A DNA stretch of 64,000 nucleotides from an uncultured Pelagibacteraceae bacterium. Its GTDB lineage: Bacteria; Pseudomonadota; Alphaproteobacteria; Pelagibacterales; AG-422-B15. The notes below the pieces were generated by a model that did not search any database, was not told where the DNA came from, and saw only the letters and a list, made by a program, of their open reading frames with translations. A program made the translations under genes and the position numbers. The stretch spans positions 1 through 64,000 of the forward strand of contig CABYSM010000002.1 in assembly GCA_902521655.1 (NCBI GenBank), read 5' to 3'. Numbering within the stretch: the first letter of the stretch is position 1; the number at the start of each line of letters is the position of its first letter. Shown piece after piece: positions 1 through 8,542 of this stretch.

Positions 1-536
1 TATGTAAGCTGAGATTAAAGGAATGTAAAGAAAATGAGATCGATAGACACAATATAACTCTATTTTTCTCACCTATAAAGAGATCTCCTATGGAGTTTAT
101 GGTGCAAAAATGCACAGAGATTGGAATAACTTCTTTCCAGCCAGTATTAATGGAGAGAACAAATAATAAAAAAATTAATCTTGAGAGATTAAGACTAATC
201 TCTATTGAGGCATGCGAGCAGTCTAGTAGAGTAAATTTGCCTTCATTTAATAATTTAATCTCTTTTAGCGAAATGATTAAAACAATGAATTATGATAAAC
301 TTATTTTCTGCTCACTTGAAAAAAATACTAGCGCAATTGATAAAATAAATTTATCACTTAATGAAAGTATAGGAATTGTAATCGGTCCAGAAGGTGATTT
401 TTCTCCAAACGAAATGACAGATTTAGGGAGTATAAAGAATTCTGTACCAGTAACCCTGGGTAGTAATATTCTTAAATCTGAAACAGCTGGGGTTGTTGCT
501 ACCTCGCTAGTTATGAACAGCATATATAATGATTAA
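1..536 (+). CDS. rsmE: 16S rRNA (uracil-1498-N3)-methyltransferase, 5' end cut off by window
   Basis: RsmE is a SPOUT-fold methyltransferase that makes m3U1498 in 16S rRNA. The track starts this ORF at an internal ATG, but the same frame is open back to the window edge and encodes a family-like stretch (FFSPIKRSPMEFMVQKCTEIG), so the true start lies upstream of the window. The C-terminal knot region is present: IVIGPEGDFSPNE is the SAM-binding GPEGG-type loop, and LGSNILKSETAGVVA is the typical end motif. About 178 codons are visible against a usual total of about 240. The stop overlaps the start of gshA, so the two are probably co-transcribed, an arrangement common in Alphaproteobacteria. 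Confidence 0.93.
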   Translation, partial: CKLRLKECKENEIDRHNITLFFSPIKRSPMEFMVQKCTEIGITSFQPVLMERTNNKKINLERLRLISIEACEQSSRVNLPSFNNLISFSEMIKTMNYDKLIFCSLEKNTSAIDKINLSLNESIGIVIGPEGDFSPNEMTDLGSIKNSVPVTLGSNILKSETAGVVATSLVMNSIYND

Positions 537-1863
537 TAAACAAGATTTAATAAATTACTTCAGTGAAGGAATAAAGAAAGATAACACTCTCAGGATAGGT
601 ACTGAGCATGAGAAATTTATTTTTAAGCAAAATGATTTATCTTTGATCCCCTATGATGGCGATGTGAGCATACAAGCTATCTTTCAAGATTTTGTGAAAG
701 AAGGCTGGAAAGAAGTTAAAGAAGGTAACAATACAATTGCTCTCACAAAGAATAATGCAAGTATAACTCTTGAACCTGGAGGTCAATTTGAGTTGTCCGG
801 CGCTCCACTTAAATCAGTTCATGAAACATGTAGTGAAATCAACAGTCATCTGGATTTAACTAAAAAATTAGAAAAAAAATATAATATTGGATTTTTAGGA
901 ATTGGCTTCTTACCCATAGGTACTCTTGAAGAAATACCAATGGTTCCCAAAAAAAGATATGCAGAAATTATGACTCCCTATATGAGGTCGCTCGGTGGAT
1001 TGGGTTTAGAGATGATGTATCAATCTGCAACAGTGCAAGCTAATTTTGATTTTACTTCAGAAGAAGATATGGGAAAAAAAATCAATGTTTCATCTGTCCT
1101 TCAACCATTAGTGACAGGCTTATTTGCTAACTCACCATTTAAAAATAATCAACCATCTGGATTTGAAAGTTATAGAGGACATGTGTGGACAAGAACAGAT
1201 GCGGATCGGACGGGCATACCTAAATTTCTTACTGAGCCAAACATGAGTTTTGAAAAGTATGTAGACTTTGCTTTAGATATTCCTGTTTATGCCCTGATAA
1301 GAGATGGTAATTATATAAGATGCACAGATTATTCATTCGCAGACTTAATTGAGGGTAAGCATAACGAATTTTCTAAAGATCAAATTACAATTAAGGATTG
1401 GGCTGATCATATTTCTACCATATTCACTGAAGTAAGATTAAAAACATTTATTGAAATGAGAGGAGCTGACGCAGGTGGGTACAACACACTATGTGCATTA
1501 CCAGCTTTTTGGACAGGCATACTTTACGATGAGACTGCTCTTGAGGAAGCTTTGAGCATTACCAGTCAGCTCGATTACGCCGATTTAATGAATTTCAGAG
1601 AGAATGTTTTAGAGCATGGACTTAACTCAACTATTAATAATATAGAAGGATGGGATTTAGCAGAACAAATAGTAAAAATTTCCTCAGAGGGCTTAAACAG
1701 ACGTGCAAAATTAAATTTATATGGTGATAGTGAAGCAGTTCATTTAGATTTTCTAAAAGATATTATTAAGAACAAAGAATCTAATTCAATGCGAATGATT
1801 AAAAACTATTATGCACAAGATACACTTAATCAAAAAGAGCTTTTTCAAAAGGAGTCTTTTTAG
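529..1863 (+). CDS. gshA: Glutamate-cysteine ligase (plant/alphaproteobacterial type)
   Basis: Catalyses ATP-dependent joining of glutamate and cysteine, the first step of glutathione synthesis in the cytoplasm. The 444-residue product has the RIGTEHEKFIF signature near the N-terminus, a LEPGGQFELSGAP glycine/glutamate motif around residues 83-95, and the YMRSLGGLGLEMMYQSATVQANFDF region typical of the plant-like GCS2 family, with full family length. It starts inside the end of rsmE (ATG overlapping the rsmE stop), which suggests translational coupling. Its TAG stop overlaps the stop codon of the convergent MscS gene. No gshB is in the window. Confidence 0.95.
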   Translation: MINKQDLINYFSEGIKKDNTLRIGTEHEKFIFKQNDLSLIPYDGDVSIQAIFQDFVKEGWKEVKEGNNTIALTKNNASITLEPGGQFELSGAPLKSVHETCSEINSHLDLTKKLEKKYNIGFLGIGFLPIGTLEEIPMVPKKRYAEIMTPYMRSLGGLGLEMMYQSATVQANFDFTSEEDMGKKINVSSVLQPLVTGLFANSPFKNNQPSGFESYRGHVWTRTDADRTGIPKFLTEPNMSFEKYVDFALDIPVYALIRDGNYIRCTDYSFADLIEGKHNEFSKDQITIKDWADHISTIFTEVRLKTFIEMRGADAGGYNTLCALPAFWTGILYDETALEEALSITSQLDYADLMNFRENVLEHGLNSTINNIEGWDLAEQIVKISSEGLNRRAKLNLYGDSEAVHLDFLKDIIKNKESNSMRMIKNYYAQDTLNQKELFQKESF

Positions 1864-2948
1864 GTTGATCCTTTTTCTATATATATAGATTGAGAAGGGA
1901 AAGCAAAGCCAGCATCATTCTTCTCAACAATACCTTTAATCTCGAAAGCTAAGTTTTCTTTTATCTCTAACCATTCTCCCCAATTTGTAGTGGTAGCAAA
2001 ACAATAAACCAACAAATCAATAGAGCTGTCAGAGAATTTTTCTATTCTAACAAACAATGGTTGTTCCGTAGATTTAACAAAATTTCCATTATCCGTTAAA
2101 TATTTTTCAATCTCGTCTCTTATTTTTCTTAACTGATCATGTGTTGTTCGATATTCTAAACCAATGGTCCAATAAATTCGGCGACTTTTCATATTACTAA
2201 AGTTTGTTACGGCATTTTCGGCAAAATTAAAGTTTGGGACCATTACTGGCGAGGAGTCAAATCTTCTTACTAGCGTTGAGCGAAATCCAATTTTTTCTAC
2301 AGTGCCTTCAACTATATTTTCAACTTTTATCCAATCACCGTTTTGAAATCTTTTTTCAAGAAGTATCAGTATACCTGAAATTAAGTTTTTAAATAAATCT
2401 TGAGCACCTAAAGCAACAGCAACACTTAATAATCCAAGACCAGCCAATATGGGTCCAACCTTAATACCCCATATTTCAAGTACTGCCGCACCTCCAATAA
2501 TAAAGATAAAGAATTTAAGTATCCTTACACCCCAATCAATTAAATCATACGTTAACAGTTCACCAAATTTATGAATAAAAAAAGAAAAAGGATCAATTAC
2601 TTTATAAAGGAACCAGAATATTTGAATTGTTATGAGTGATGTATTTAGATTTGCAGCAATTATTTCAAGCGTACTGTTTAAATTTAAATATTGAGTGCTG
2701 ATGTACACCCCGATTACGATTGGGAAAAATCTCAGTGGACCATCAAAGGCCTCTAAAACTTCATCATCAATTTGAGTTGAAGATTTTTTTACAATAGCTT
2801 TCAATCTACCAACAACAATCTTTGAAAATAAAGATCTGAATAAGACAAAAAGTATAAGAATTAGAATACCGATTAGTACATTATTGAAATCTATTCCAAA
2901 CACTCCTTGTGACCAAACTGATGAAACTAAGTCTAAAAAATTATCCAT
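1860..2948 (-). CDS. MscS-family mechanosensitive channel
   Basis: Small-conductance mechanosensitive ion channel of the inner membrane, expected to open on membrane tension during osmotic downshock. The 362-residue protein has four or five hydrophobic segments over the first 190 residues. These are followed by the pore-lining TM3 and beta-domain signature (GPILAGLGLLSVAVALGAQDLFKNLISGI), then the cytosolic beta domain (FQNGDWIKVENIVEGTVEKIGFRST) and a C-terminal alpha/beta domain. The extended N-terminus resembles YbdG/YnaI-like members more than short E. coli MscS. It is last in a leftward run after the alpha/beta hydrolase, DUF4396 and DUF1289 genes. Confidence 0.9.
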   Translation of the reverse strand: MDNFLDLVSSVWSQGVFGIDFNNVLIGILILILFVLFRSLFSKIVVGRLKAIVKKSSTQIDDEVLEAFDGPLRFFPIVIGVYISTQYLNLNSTLEIIAANLNTSLITIQIFWFLYKVIDPFSFFIHKFGELLTYDLIDWGVRILKFFIFIIGGAAVLEIWGIKVGPILAGLGLLSVAVALGAQDLFKNLISGILILLEKRFQNGDWIKVENIVEGTVEKIGFRSTLVRRFDSSPVMVPNFNFAENAVTNFSNMKSRRIYWTIGLEYRTTHDQLRKIRDEIEKYLTDNGNFVKSTEQPLFVRIEKFSDSSIDLLVYCFATTTNWGEWLEIKENLAFEIKGIVEKNDAGFAFPSQSIYIEKGST

Positions 2949-2995
2949 TCTATTATTTTAACTGATTTGGCATTCAGATAATAGATATAGTTAAT

Positions 2996-3856
2996 TTACA
3001 GAAAATTATTGATTTCTCTTGATACTTCAGATGTTTTCTCCAAAGGAAGCATATGACTTGTGTTTTTAATAAAGCATATTTCCGTTTGAGGGTTATATTT
3101 CTTAATTCTCTTCTGACTCAGCTTATTGCAGACCACGCTATTAGGAGTGAGAATTATTTTTAAAGGTATGTTTATTCTTTTTAGATCAAACCAAACTTCA
3201 TGTGATGTCAACTTGAAGCAAGCTGACTCCCAGCTCGGTTCGCATTTAAGTTTGAGCTCATTGTTTTGGTCAATATAGGTACAATATTCAACATAATCTC
3301 TGATAATTTGTTCATCAATATGTTTAAATAAATTTTTTTTTGAGAAATATTGAAAAGCATCATCTTTACTTGACCATCCATTTCTTCTTATAGATGCATT
3401 TTTTGCTAGTGGATTTACTAAATGAGAAAGCCCAGTAAATTGTAAAAACTTATAAGTTAAAATGTATCTCAAAGGCAACATTACTGGATCAATAAGTATT
3501 AACTTACTAACAAGATCAGGATTAGATAAAGCCACAAGCAAACTTGCTGTTCCACCCATTGAATGACCTGAAAGCACAACAGGTTTATTTTCCATTTTGA
3601 TAAGTTCTATTAGGTCATTTTTAAAAGTGTACCAAGATTTTAATTTGCTTGGATCAGCTTTTAGAGTTGTATTTCCATGACCCCGCATATCATAAGTTAT
3701 TACTTCGTAACTATCACTAATGTTTGATAATAGTTTATTGTAGACTTTGCCACTAAATCCATTTGCATGAGAAAAGTAAAATTTATCTGCACCAGGATTT
3801 TCTTTCCTATATGTAACTATCTTTTTTGATTCTACTTCAAATTCTTTTTCTAACAT
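2996..3856 (-). CDS. Alpha/beta-fold hydrolase
   Basis: Soluble serine hydrolase of the alpha/beta superfamily; the substrate cannot be predicted. The 286-residue sequence shows an oxyanion-strand region (FYFSHANGFSG), the YDMRGHGNT motif, the nucleophile elbow SGHSMGG with Ser99, and a catalytic His near residue 268 (NTSHMLPLE). The acid residue probably lies in the segment after LKIILTPNSVV, but I cannot place it with confidence. No signal peptide is seen. It follows the DUF4396 gene with a 4-nt gap, so it is probably part of the same leftward transcript. Confidence 0.85.
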   Translation of the reverse strand: MLEKEFEVESKKIVTYRKENPGADKFYFSHANGFSGKVYNKLLSNISDSYEVITYDMRGHGNTTLKADPSKLKSWYTFKNDLIELIKMENKPVVLSGHSMGGTASLLVALSNPDLVSKLILIDPVMLPLRYILTYKFLQFTGLSHLVNPLAKNASIRRNGWSSKDDAFQYFSKKNLFKHIDEQIIRDYVEYCTYIDQNNELKLKCEPSWESACFKLTSHEVWFDLKRINIPLKIILTPNSVVCNKLSQKRIKKYNPQTEICFIKNTSHMLPLEKTSEVSREINNFL

Positions 3857-3860
3857 TTAC

Positions 3861-4286
3861 TCAGTGACATGATTCATTGTATTTTTTTAGCCTATAGTAA
3901 TTATAGGGCAGCGGGGTTACAAACCCTGCTAAGAGCATGAAAGGTATAATAGTAATGGTTAATACACCTCCTGCAAAAATAAGATCTGTTAAATTCATTG
4001 AAATCTCCATTGCTACCATGCTAATGAAGCTCATTTTGAAAGCGATATTCAAAGCTTCTGAAAAAGGAAAACTTTTCATTAAAATAAAAGTTTCTAACAA
4101 AATACTTGTTACAAGTCCGTTGAATATGGCAATTAGCATCACAAGATAAATTGACAAGGAATGATCTATCATTTGAAAGTAAAATATTGTACCAAAGTCT
4201 CCAATACTGCATCCAAGAAGACACCACAAAGTATTGTAGCTTGAAGTCTTCCATGTTGCTTTACAAGTCCAACTAATACTAAGCAT
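3861..4286 (-). CDS. DUF4396 family membrane protein
   Basis: Integral membrane protein of unknown function. It carries the family-like segment WKTSSYNTLWCLLGCSIGDFGTIFYFQ near the N-terminus and about four hydrophobic segments. The track ORF begins at an upstream ATG (4322). I prefer the ATG at 4286, which overlaps the DUF1289 stop by 8 nt (ATGCTTAG), leaves the family homology complete and gives 141 residues. The translational overlap ties it to DUF1289. Members of this family sometimes sit near metal or redox genes, but nothing here supports a specific role. Confidence 0.75.
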   Translation of the reverse strand: MLSISWTCKATWKTSSYNTLWCLLGCSIGDFGTIFYFQMIDHSLSIYLVMLIAIFNGLVTSILLETFILMKSFPFSEALNIAFKMSFISMVAMEISMNLTDLIFAGGVLTITIIPFMLLAGFVTPLPYNYYRLKKYNESCH

Positions 4287-4485
4287 CAATTTTTTTAAAT
4301 TCCTCTCGTCTTTCATCAGCATCTTTTAGTGCTAAGGCTTTTTCTTCATCGGACATTCTTAGCCAATTAGTGATTTCAAACTGCTCTCTAAAGCACCCAA
4401 TACAGACCTTGCCGTCCATAAAAGCCTCATTATACTTACATATTTTGACGCATGGACTATCTACACGTGTTTCTTTTTTAATCAT
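4279..4485 (-). CDS. DUF1289 domain protein (four-cysteine motif)
   Basis: Small 68-residue protein with the DUF1289 signature SPCVKICKYNE..KVCIGCFR. The four cysteines (12, 16, 28 and 31) form a C-x3-C...C-x2-C pattern that looks like a metal or Fe-S site. The function of the family is not established. It is the first gene of the leftward cluster DUF1289-DUF4396-hydrolase-MscS and is divergent from rpoZ across a 59-nt gap that must hold both promoters. I could not assign clear -35/-10 boxes there. Confidence 0.85.
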   Translation of the reverse strand: MIKKETRVDSPCVKICKYNEAFMDGKVCIGCFREQFEITNWLRMSDEEKALALKDADERREEFKKIDA

Positions 4486-4544
4486 ATAAAGCTTGATTTA
4501 TTTATATATTACAATAAAAAGCAACTTCAATTTCAAATAATTAT

Positions 4545-5258
4545 ATGGCTCGTATTACCGTTGAGGATTGCATAAAACTTATTAATAATCAGTATGATTT
4601 GGTTATTCTTGCTAAAGAAAGAGCAGTTCAATTGGGTAGAGGAGCTACTCCAGCTGTTGACCCTGAAAACGACAAGAAGCCTGTAATAGCGCTCAGAGAA
4701 ATCAGTGAATCTAAGATTACAGCCGAAGAGCTAAAAGAAAGTATTGTTTCTAAACTAAGACAGATTCCAGATTATGAAGAAGAAGAGGAATTAGAGGAAG
4801 TGGATAATGATACGTTTAGACAGATGTATCAAGGCGGATTGTCCAAATCAGAAATGGAAAAATCTGCAACACGTAAATTTACTGCAAGATCCCCTAGAGT
4901 TGAAACGAGAGCTAAGCCAATTGAAGATATGGTAAGTGATGATGAGGCCTCACCTTTGAGTTCAGCGGGTATAAATGAAACCCCAGATCTTAATGAAACC
5001 CCAGATCTTAATGAGACTCAGGATGTATTAGATACATCAGAAGTTGAATCTCCAATTATGGAAGGTATTGAAACAGCTCACGAGGAAACAACTGATCAAA
5101 CTACAGTTGATCCAATTGAGGAAAACCAACCTTCTGAAGAAGAAAGTTTTGCTGCAAGTGATCAGCTAGAAGATAACAATGAAAATGAAGTTATTAATGT
5201 TGAAGAGTTGCCTGAAGTTACATCTGACATTGAAGAAGACAATCCTCCTAAAGAATAA
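4545..5258 (+). CDS. rpoZ: RNA polymerase omega subunit with long acidic C-terminal tail
   Basis: The omega subunit helps fold and retain the beta-prime subunit in RNA polymerase. The first 75 or so residues are a good match (MARITVEDCIKLINNQYDLVILAKERAVQLGRGA; PVIALREISE). The protein is 237 residues, much longer than the usual 70-130. The remainder is Glu/Asp-rich, low complexity and probably disordered, and includes a tandem NETPDL hexapeptide. The frame stays open with codon use like its neighbours, so a frameshift fusion is unlikely. The usual alphaproteobacterial neighbour spoT/rel is absent; an acyl-CoA dehydrogenase follows 5 nt downstream. Confidence 0.9.
   Translation: MARITVEDCIKLINNQYDLVILAKERAVQLGRGATPAVDPENDKKPVIALREISESKITAEELKESIVSKLRQIPDYEEEEELEEVDNDTFRQMYQGGLSKSEMEKSATRKFTARSPRVETRAKPIEDMVSDDEASPLSSAGINETPDLNETPDLNETQDVLDTSEVESPIMEGIETAHEETTDQTTVDPIEENQPSEEESFAASDQLEDNNENEVINVEELPEVTSDIEEDNPPKE
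4974..5027 (+). repeat. 18-bp tandem repeat inside rpoZ tail
   Basis: An 18-bp unit (aatgaaaccccagatctt) occurs twice without change and a third time in diverged form. It encodes NETPDL-NETPDL-NETQDV in the acidic tail of the omega subunit. The identical copies suggest recent slippage-type duplication in a region under weak length constraint. Confidence 0.9.
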
Positions 5259-5263
5259 TTACC

Positions 5264-6394
5264 ATGAACTTTGACTTTTCAGATGATCAAAAGCTTTTGC
5301 GCGATCAAGCTAGAAAGTTTTTACAAGATAAATGCGACCGTAAGTCTGTAAGAAGTATTCTAGAAGATAATCAGAAAAACTATGATGCTGATCTTTGGTC
5401 TCAAATTTCTGAATTAGGTTGGACTGGTACTGCAATACCTGAAGAATATGGAGGACTTGGTCTAGGTATGTTGGAATTGTGTGTAATAGCTGAAGAGCTA
5501 GGCAGAGCTCTTGCGCCTACACCATTTTCTTCTTCGATATATATCTTTGCTGAATTTTTAAAATCGTATGGTACGGATGAACAAAAGAAAAAATATTTAC
5601 CACACATTGCATCTGGTGAAAAAATTGGGACATTTGCTTTATCAGAAACTAATGGGAAACCAAAACCCAACAATATCAGGACACAGCATGCTTCAGGTAA
5701 ATTAAATGGATCTAAAAATCCCGTTTCTGATGGAGAGTCAGCAGACTATATCATTGTTGCAGCAAATTCTGACAGTAACTCAAATTATAATTCTCTCTCA
5801 CTTTTTATTATTGATAGAAATGATCCAGGCTTAAATATTTCAAACTTAGACACCATCGATCCCACGAGACCAGCTTGCACATTAGATTTGAAAAATGTTG
5901 CATGTGAAAGACTCGGAGACGAAGGAAGTGGCTGGGAGATGATTGATAATATTTTTAATAGAGCAGCTGTTTTATTCTCTTTCGAGCAAGTGGGTGGGGC
6001 ACAAGTCTCACTTGATGAAGCAAAAAAATATTCACTTGAGCGATTCGCTTTTGGAAAGCAGATAGGTGCTTTTCAAGCTTTAAAGCATAAGATGGCGGAC
6101 ATGTACGTCAAAATTGAATTAGCAAGATCTAATGCCTACTATGGTGCCTGGGCACTAAGCACAGATTCAAATGAATTGCCAATTGCCGCTGCTGGTGCAA
6201 GAGTGAGTGCCTCGGAAGCTTACAATTACGCGTCTCAGGAAAATATTCAAATACATGGAGGTGTTGGTTTTACTTGGGAATATGATTGCCACTTGTTTTA
6301 TCGTAGATCCAAACTACTTTCTTTAAATATTGGTAGTATTCGTCAGTGGAAAGAAAATTTAATTTCAAATCTTGAAAAAAGGAATATAGTTTAA
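5264..6394 (+). CDS. Acyl-CoA dehydrogenase, small/non-catalytic-type subunit
   Basis: FAD-dependent acyl-CoA dehydrogenase family protein of 376 residues, with the N-terminal helical domain (MNFDFSDDQKLLRDQARKFL), a middle beta domain and the C-terminal helical domain (ERFAFGKQIGAFQALKHKMADM, IQIHGGVGFTWEYD). At the helix G position where IVD/LCAD-type enzymes keep the catalytic Glu it reads FNRAAVLFSFEQVGG, so the base appears to be missing. It lies directly before a second dehydrogenase gene (2-nt gap). By analogy with ChsE1-ChsE2-type complexes I infer that the two form a heteromer, with activity in the partner. Confidence 0.87.
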   Translation: MNFDFSDDQKLLRDQARKFLQDKCDRKSVRSILEDNQKNYDADLWSQISELGWTGTAIPEEYGGLGLGMLELCVIAEELGRALAPTPFSSSIYIFAEFLKSYGTDEQKKKYLPHIASGEKIGTFALSETNGKPKPNNIRTQHASGKLNGSKNPVSDGESADYIIVAANSDSNSNYNSLSLFIIDRNDPGLNISNLDTIDPTRPACTLDLKNVACERLGDEGSGWEMIDNIFNRAAVLFSFEQVGGAQVSLDEAKKYSLERFAFGKQIGAFQALKHKMADMYVKIELARSNAYYGAWALSTDSNELPIAAAGARVSASEAYNYASQENIQIHGGVGFTWEYDCHLFYRRSKLLSLNIGSIRQWKENLISNLEKRNIV

Positions 6395-6396
6395 TA

Positions 6397-7680
6397 ATGG
6401 ATTTTAACGACACACCTCAAGAAGCTGAATTTAGAAAAAAGGTAAGATCTTTTCTAGAAGCAAATGCAGAAAAAAGATCTAGTTTAGCTGCAAAGCCAAA
6501 GGGCGACTCAGGATCTTCTATTTCAAGTGCTGGAGCACCAGAAACTGTAAAAGGTGAAGATGCTGCAAAGGTAGCGTTAGACAATGCTAAAGAATGGCAA
6601 AGAAAAAAAGCTGATGCTGGATTTGCTGCTATTCTATGGCCAAAGGAATTCGGAGGTTACGGAGGAACACCTATAGAGCAAGTTATATATGCTCAAGAAG
6701 AACACGACTATTTTGTTCACTCAGGATATTTTGAAATTGGAATAGGCATGCTCGGACCAACGATGATGGCCTGGGGAAAGGATGAGGACAAAAAAAGATT
6801 CCTTCCTAAAATGATTACAGGTGAAGAAATTTGGTGCCAATTATTTTCTGAACCCTCAGCAGGATCAGATTTAGCTGGTATAAGAATGAAGGCAGAAAAA
6901 GATGGTGATGAATGGGTATTAAATGGTCAAAAGGTTTGGACTTCAGGAGCTCATTTTGCCGATTACGGAATGATTGTAGCACGATCTGACCCTACTGCCT
7001 TAAAACATAAGGGACTTACTTATTTTTATGTTGATATGAAAACATCAGGAATTGAAGCTAAGCCTATTAAACAAATTTCTGGTTCAGCTAATTTCAATGA
7101 AGTTTTCTTTAATGATGTTCGCATACCTGACAGCCAAAGAATTGGCGCGGAGGGTGACGGTTGGAAAGTATCACTTACTACACTAATGAATGAAAGATTA
7201 GCGGTAGGGGATCCTCCGGGCTTAGACTTTGATCAAATTTTTGAAGCCTCTAAAGAAATTGAAGTTGAGGATGGTCTTGCAGTAAAAAATAGTGAAGTAA
7301 GACAAAAAATGGCAGACTGGTATATCCAATCGCGCGGTTTGCAATATACTAAATACAGAAGTATGACTGCTTTATCAAAAGGCCAAACGCCAGGACCAGA
7401 GCTCTCAATAAGCAAATTGGTCACAGCGTCGAAAATGCAAGATGTATCATCTTATGCACTGGATTTAATGGACATGTCAGGCATGGTTCACCAAGATCAA
7501 AATCCAATTCTTAAAAACTTATTCCAAAACGGTTATTTTTTCTCTGCTGCCATGAGAATTGCTGGTGGTACTGACGAAGTTTTAAGAAATATTATTGCGG
7601 AGCGAGTTCTAGGGCTACCGCAAGATGAAAGGTCAGATAAAAAACTGCCTTTCAATGAGTTACCGTCTGGTAAAAACTAA
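6397..7680 (+). CDS. Acyl-CoA dehydrogenase, large/catalytic-type subunit
   Basis: FAD-dependent acyl-CoA dehydrogenase of 427 residues, introducing the alpha-beta double bond into an unknown acyl-CoA. The N-terminal domain carries an insertion rich in Lys/Ser/Gly/Ala (about residues 26-60, KPKGDSGSSISSAGAP). The middle domain has WCQLFSEPSAGSDLAG and the C-terminus has AGGTDEVLRNIIAERVLGLP. Glu266 in TLMNERLAVG sits where the IVD/LCAD-type catalytic Glu is found, while the MCAD-type Glu position is Gly (AGGT). Paired with the preceding subunit gene, it probably encodes the active half of a heteromer. Confidence 0.88.
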   Translation: MDFNDTPQEAEFRKKVRSFLEANAEKRSSLAAKPKGDSGSSISSAGAPETVKGEDAAKVALDNAKEWQRKKADAGFAAILWPKEFGGYGGTPIEQVIYAQEEHDYFVHSGYFEIGIGMLGPTMMAWGKDEDKKRFLPKMITGEEIWCQLFSEPSAGSDLAGIRMKAEKDGDEWVLNGQKVWTSGAHFADYGMIVARSDPTALKHKGLTYFYVDMKTSGIEAKPIKQISGSANFNEVFFNDVRIPDSQRIGAEGDGWKVSLTTLMNERLAVGDPPGLDFDQIFEASKEIEVEDGLAVKNSEVRQKMADWYIQSRGLQYTKYRSMTALSKGQTPGPELSISKLVTASKMQDVSSYALDLMDMSGMVHQDQNPILKNLFQNGYFFSAAMRIAGGTDEVLRNIIAERVLGLPQDERSDKKLPFNELPSGKN

Positions 7681-7690
7681 TATTAGTTAA

Positions 7691-8542
7691 GTGTTCAGTA
7701 CAATCTTTAGCAATGTCGCATCAGGCGACTTGTTCTTTTCTATTTCCTTATTGATTAGTACAGGCATTTTTGCTGGTTTTATAGCAGGTCTTTTTGGCAT
7801 TGGTGGAGGCGTCGTTGTAGTGCCCGCTCTATATTATATTTTTACTCTGGCTGAGGTAGATGAAAGTATAAGAATGCACTTAGCAGTTGGAACATCACTT
7901 GCAAATATCGTCCCAATATCAATTATTTCTGCAGTAAGCCATGCTAGGAAGTATTCCGTAAATATAGATTTCTTAAAGTTTATATTTGTTTCAATAATTG
8001 TGGGTGTTACTTGCGGCTCTATTGCAGTATCTTATCTAGAGGGAAGCACACTAATTTTGATTTACTCAATAATATTACTGTTTGTCGCTGCGCAGTTTTT
8101 TTTCTGGCAAGATAAATGGAGATTATCGTCTTCTTTTCCTAAAAATATGACTGGTCATGGACTCGGTTCAGTTATTGGATTTCTTTCAGTGATCATTGGA
8201 GTAGGTGGCGGGTCAATAAGTATCCCTATACTTAAACTATATAATTTTGAAATTCACAAAGCGATTGGAACAGCAGCTGGAATTGGGACAATAGTTGCTG
8301 TACCTGGAACAATTGGATTTATGATTGCTGGCATACAAAACAATGTCGATTTGCCCTTATCCTTTGGTTATGTAAGTCTTGTAGGTCTTATATTAATTAC
8401 ACCTATTACGATAATTGGTGCGCCGATTGGAGTTAAGTTTGCCCATTACTTATCAAAAAGTAAGTTAAATCTTCTCTTTGGAATATTTATCTTGTTTATG
8501 TCAATTAGATTCTATTTAGAGTGGTTATCATTAACCAGTTAA
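7691..8542 (+). CDS. TauE/SafE family permease (putative sulfite/anion exporter)
   Basis: Inner-membrane protein of 283 residues with about eight hydrophobic segments arranged as two repeats, each with a glycine-rich motif: AGFIAGLFGIGGGVVVVPAL near the N-terminus and SVIIGVGGGSISIPIL in the middle. This duplicated GxGGG signature is typical of the TauE/SafE family, linked in various bacteria to export of sulfite, sulfoacetate or related anions; the substrate here is not predictable. The start is GTG. The 3' end overlaps the convergent phosphomannomutase gene by 12 nt. Confidence 0.88.
   Translation: MFSTIFSNVASGDLFFSISLLISTGIFAGFIAGLFGIGGGVVVVPALYYIFTLAEVDESIRMHLAVGTSLANIVPISIISAVSHARKYSVNIDFLKFIFVSIIVGVTCGSIAVSYLEGSTLILIYSIILLFVAAQFFFWQDKWRLSSSFPKNMTGHGLGSVIGFLSVIIGVGGGSISIPILKLYNFEIHKAIGTAAGIGTIVAVPGTIGFMIAGIQNNVDLPLSFGYVSLVGLILITPITIIGAPIGVKFAHYLSKSKLNLLFGIFILFMSIRFYLEWLSLTS

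Noticed and set aside
90-92. ATG at 90 as the start of rsmE
   Set aside because: The frame is open to the window edge and the upstream codons match the family, so this is an internal Met of a truncated gene.
1860-1863. Overlapping stop codons of gshA and the MscS gene as a sign of sequence error
   Set aside because: Both proteins are full length with normal ends; convergent stop overlaps are expected in a compact genome.
4486-4544. Promoter pair in the DUF1289/rpoZ divergent gap
   Set aside because: Several AT-rich hexamers resemble -10 boxes but none has a -35 partner at acceptable spacing, so none is reported.
4974-5027. Short direct repeats considered as a CRISPR or regulatory array
   Set aside because: The units are contiguous, in frame and lie inside the rpoZ coding tail, so they are a coding tandem repeat.
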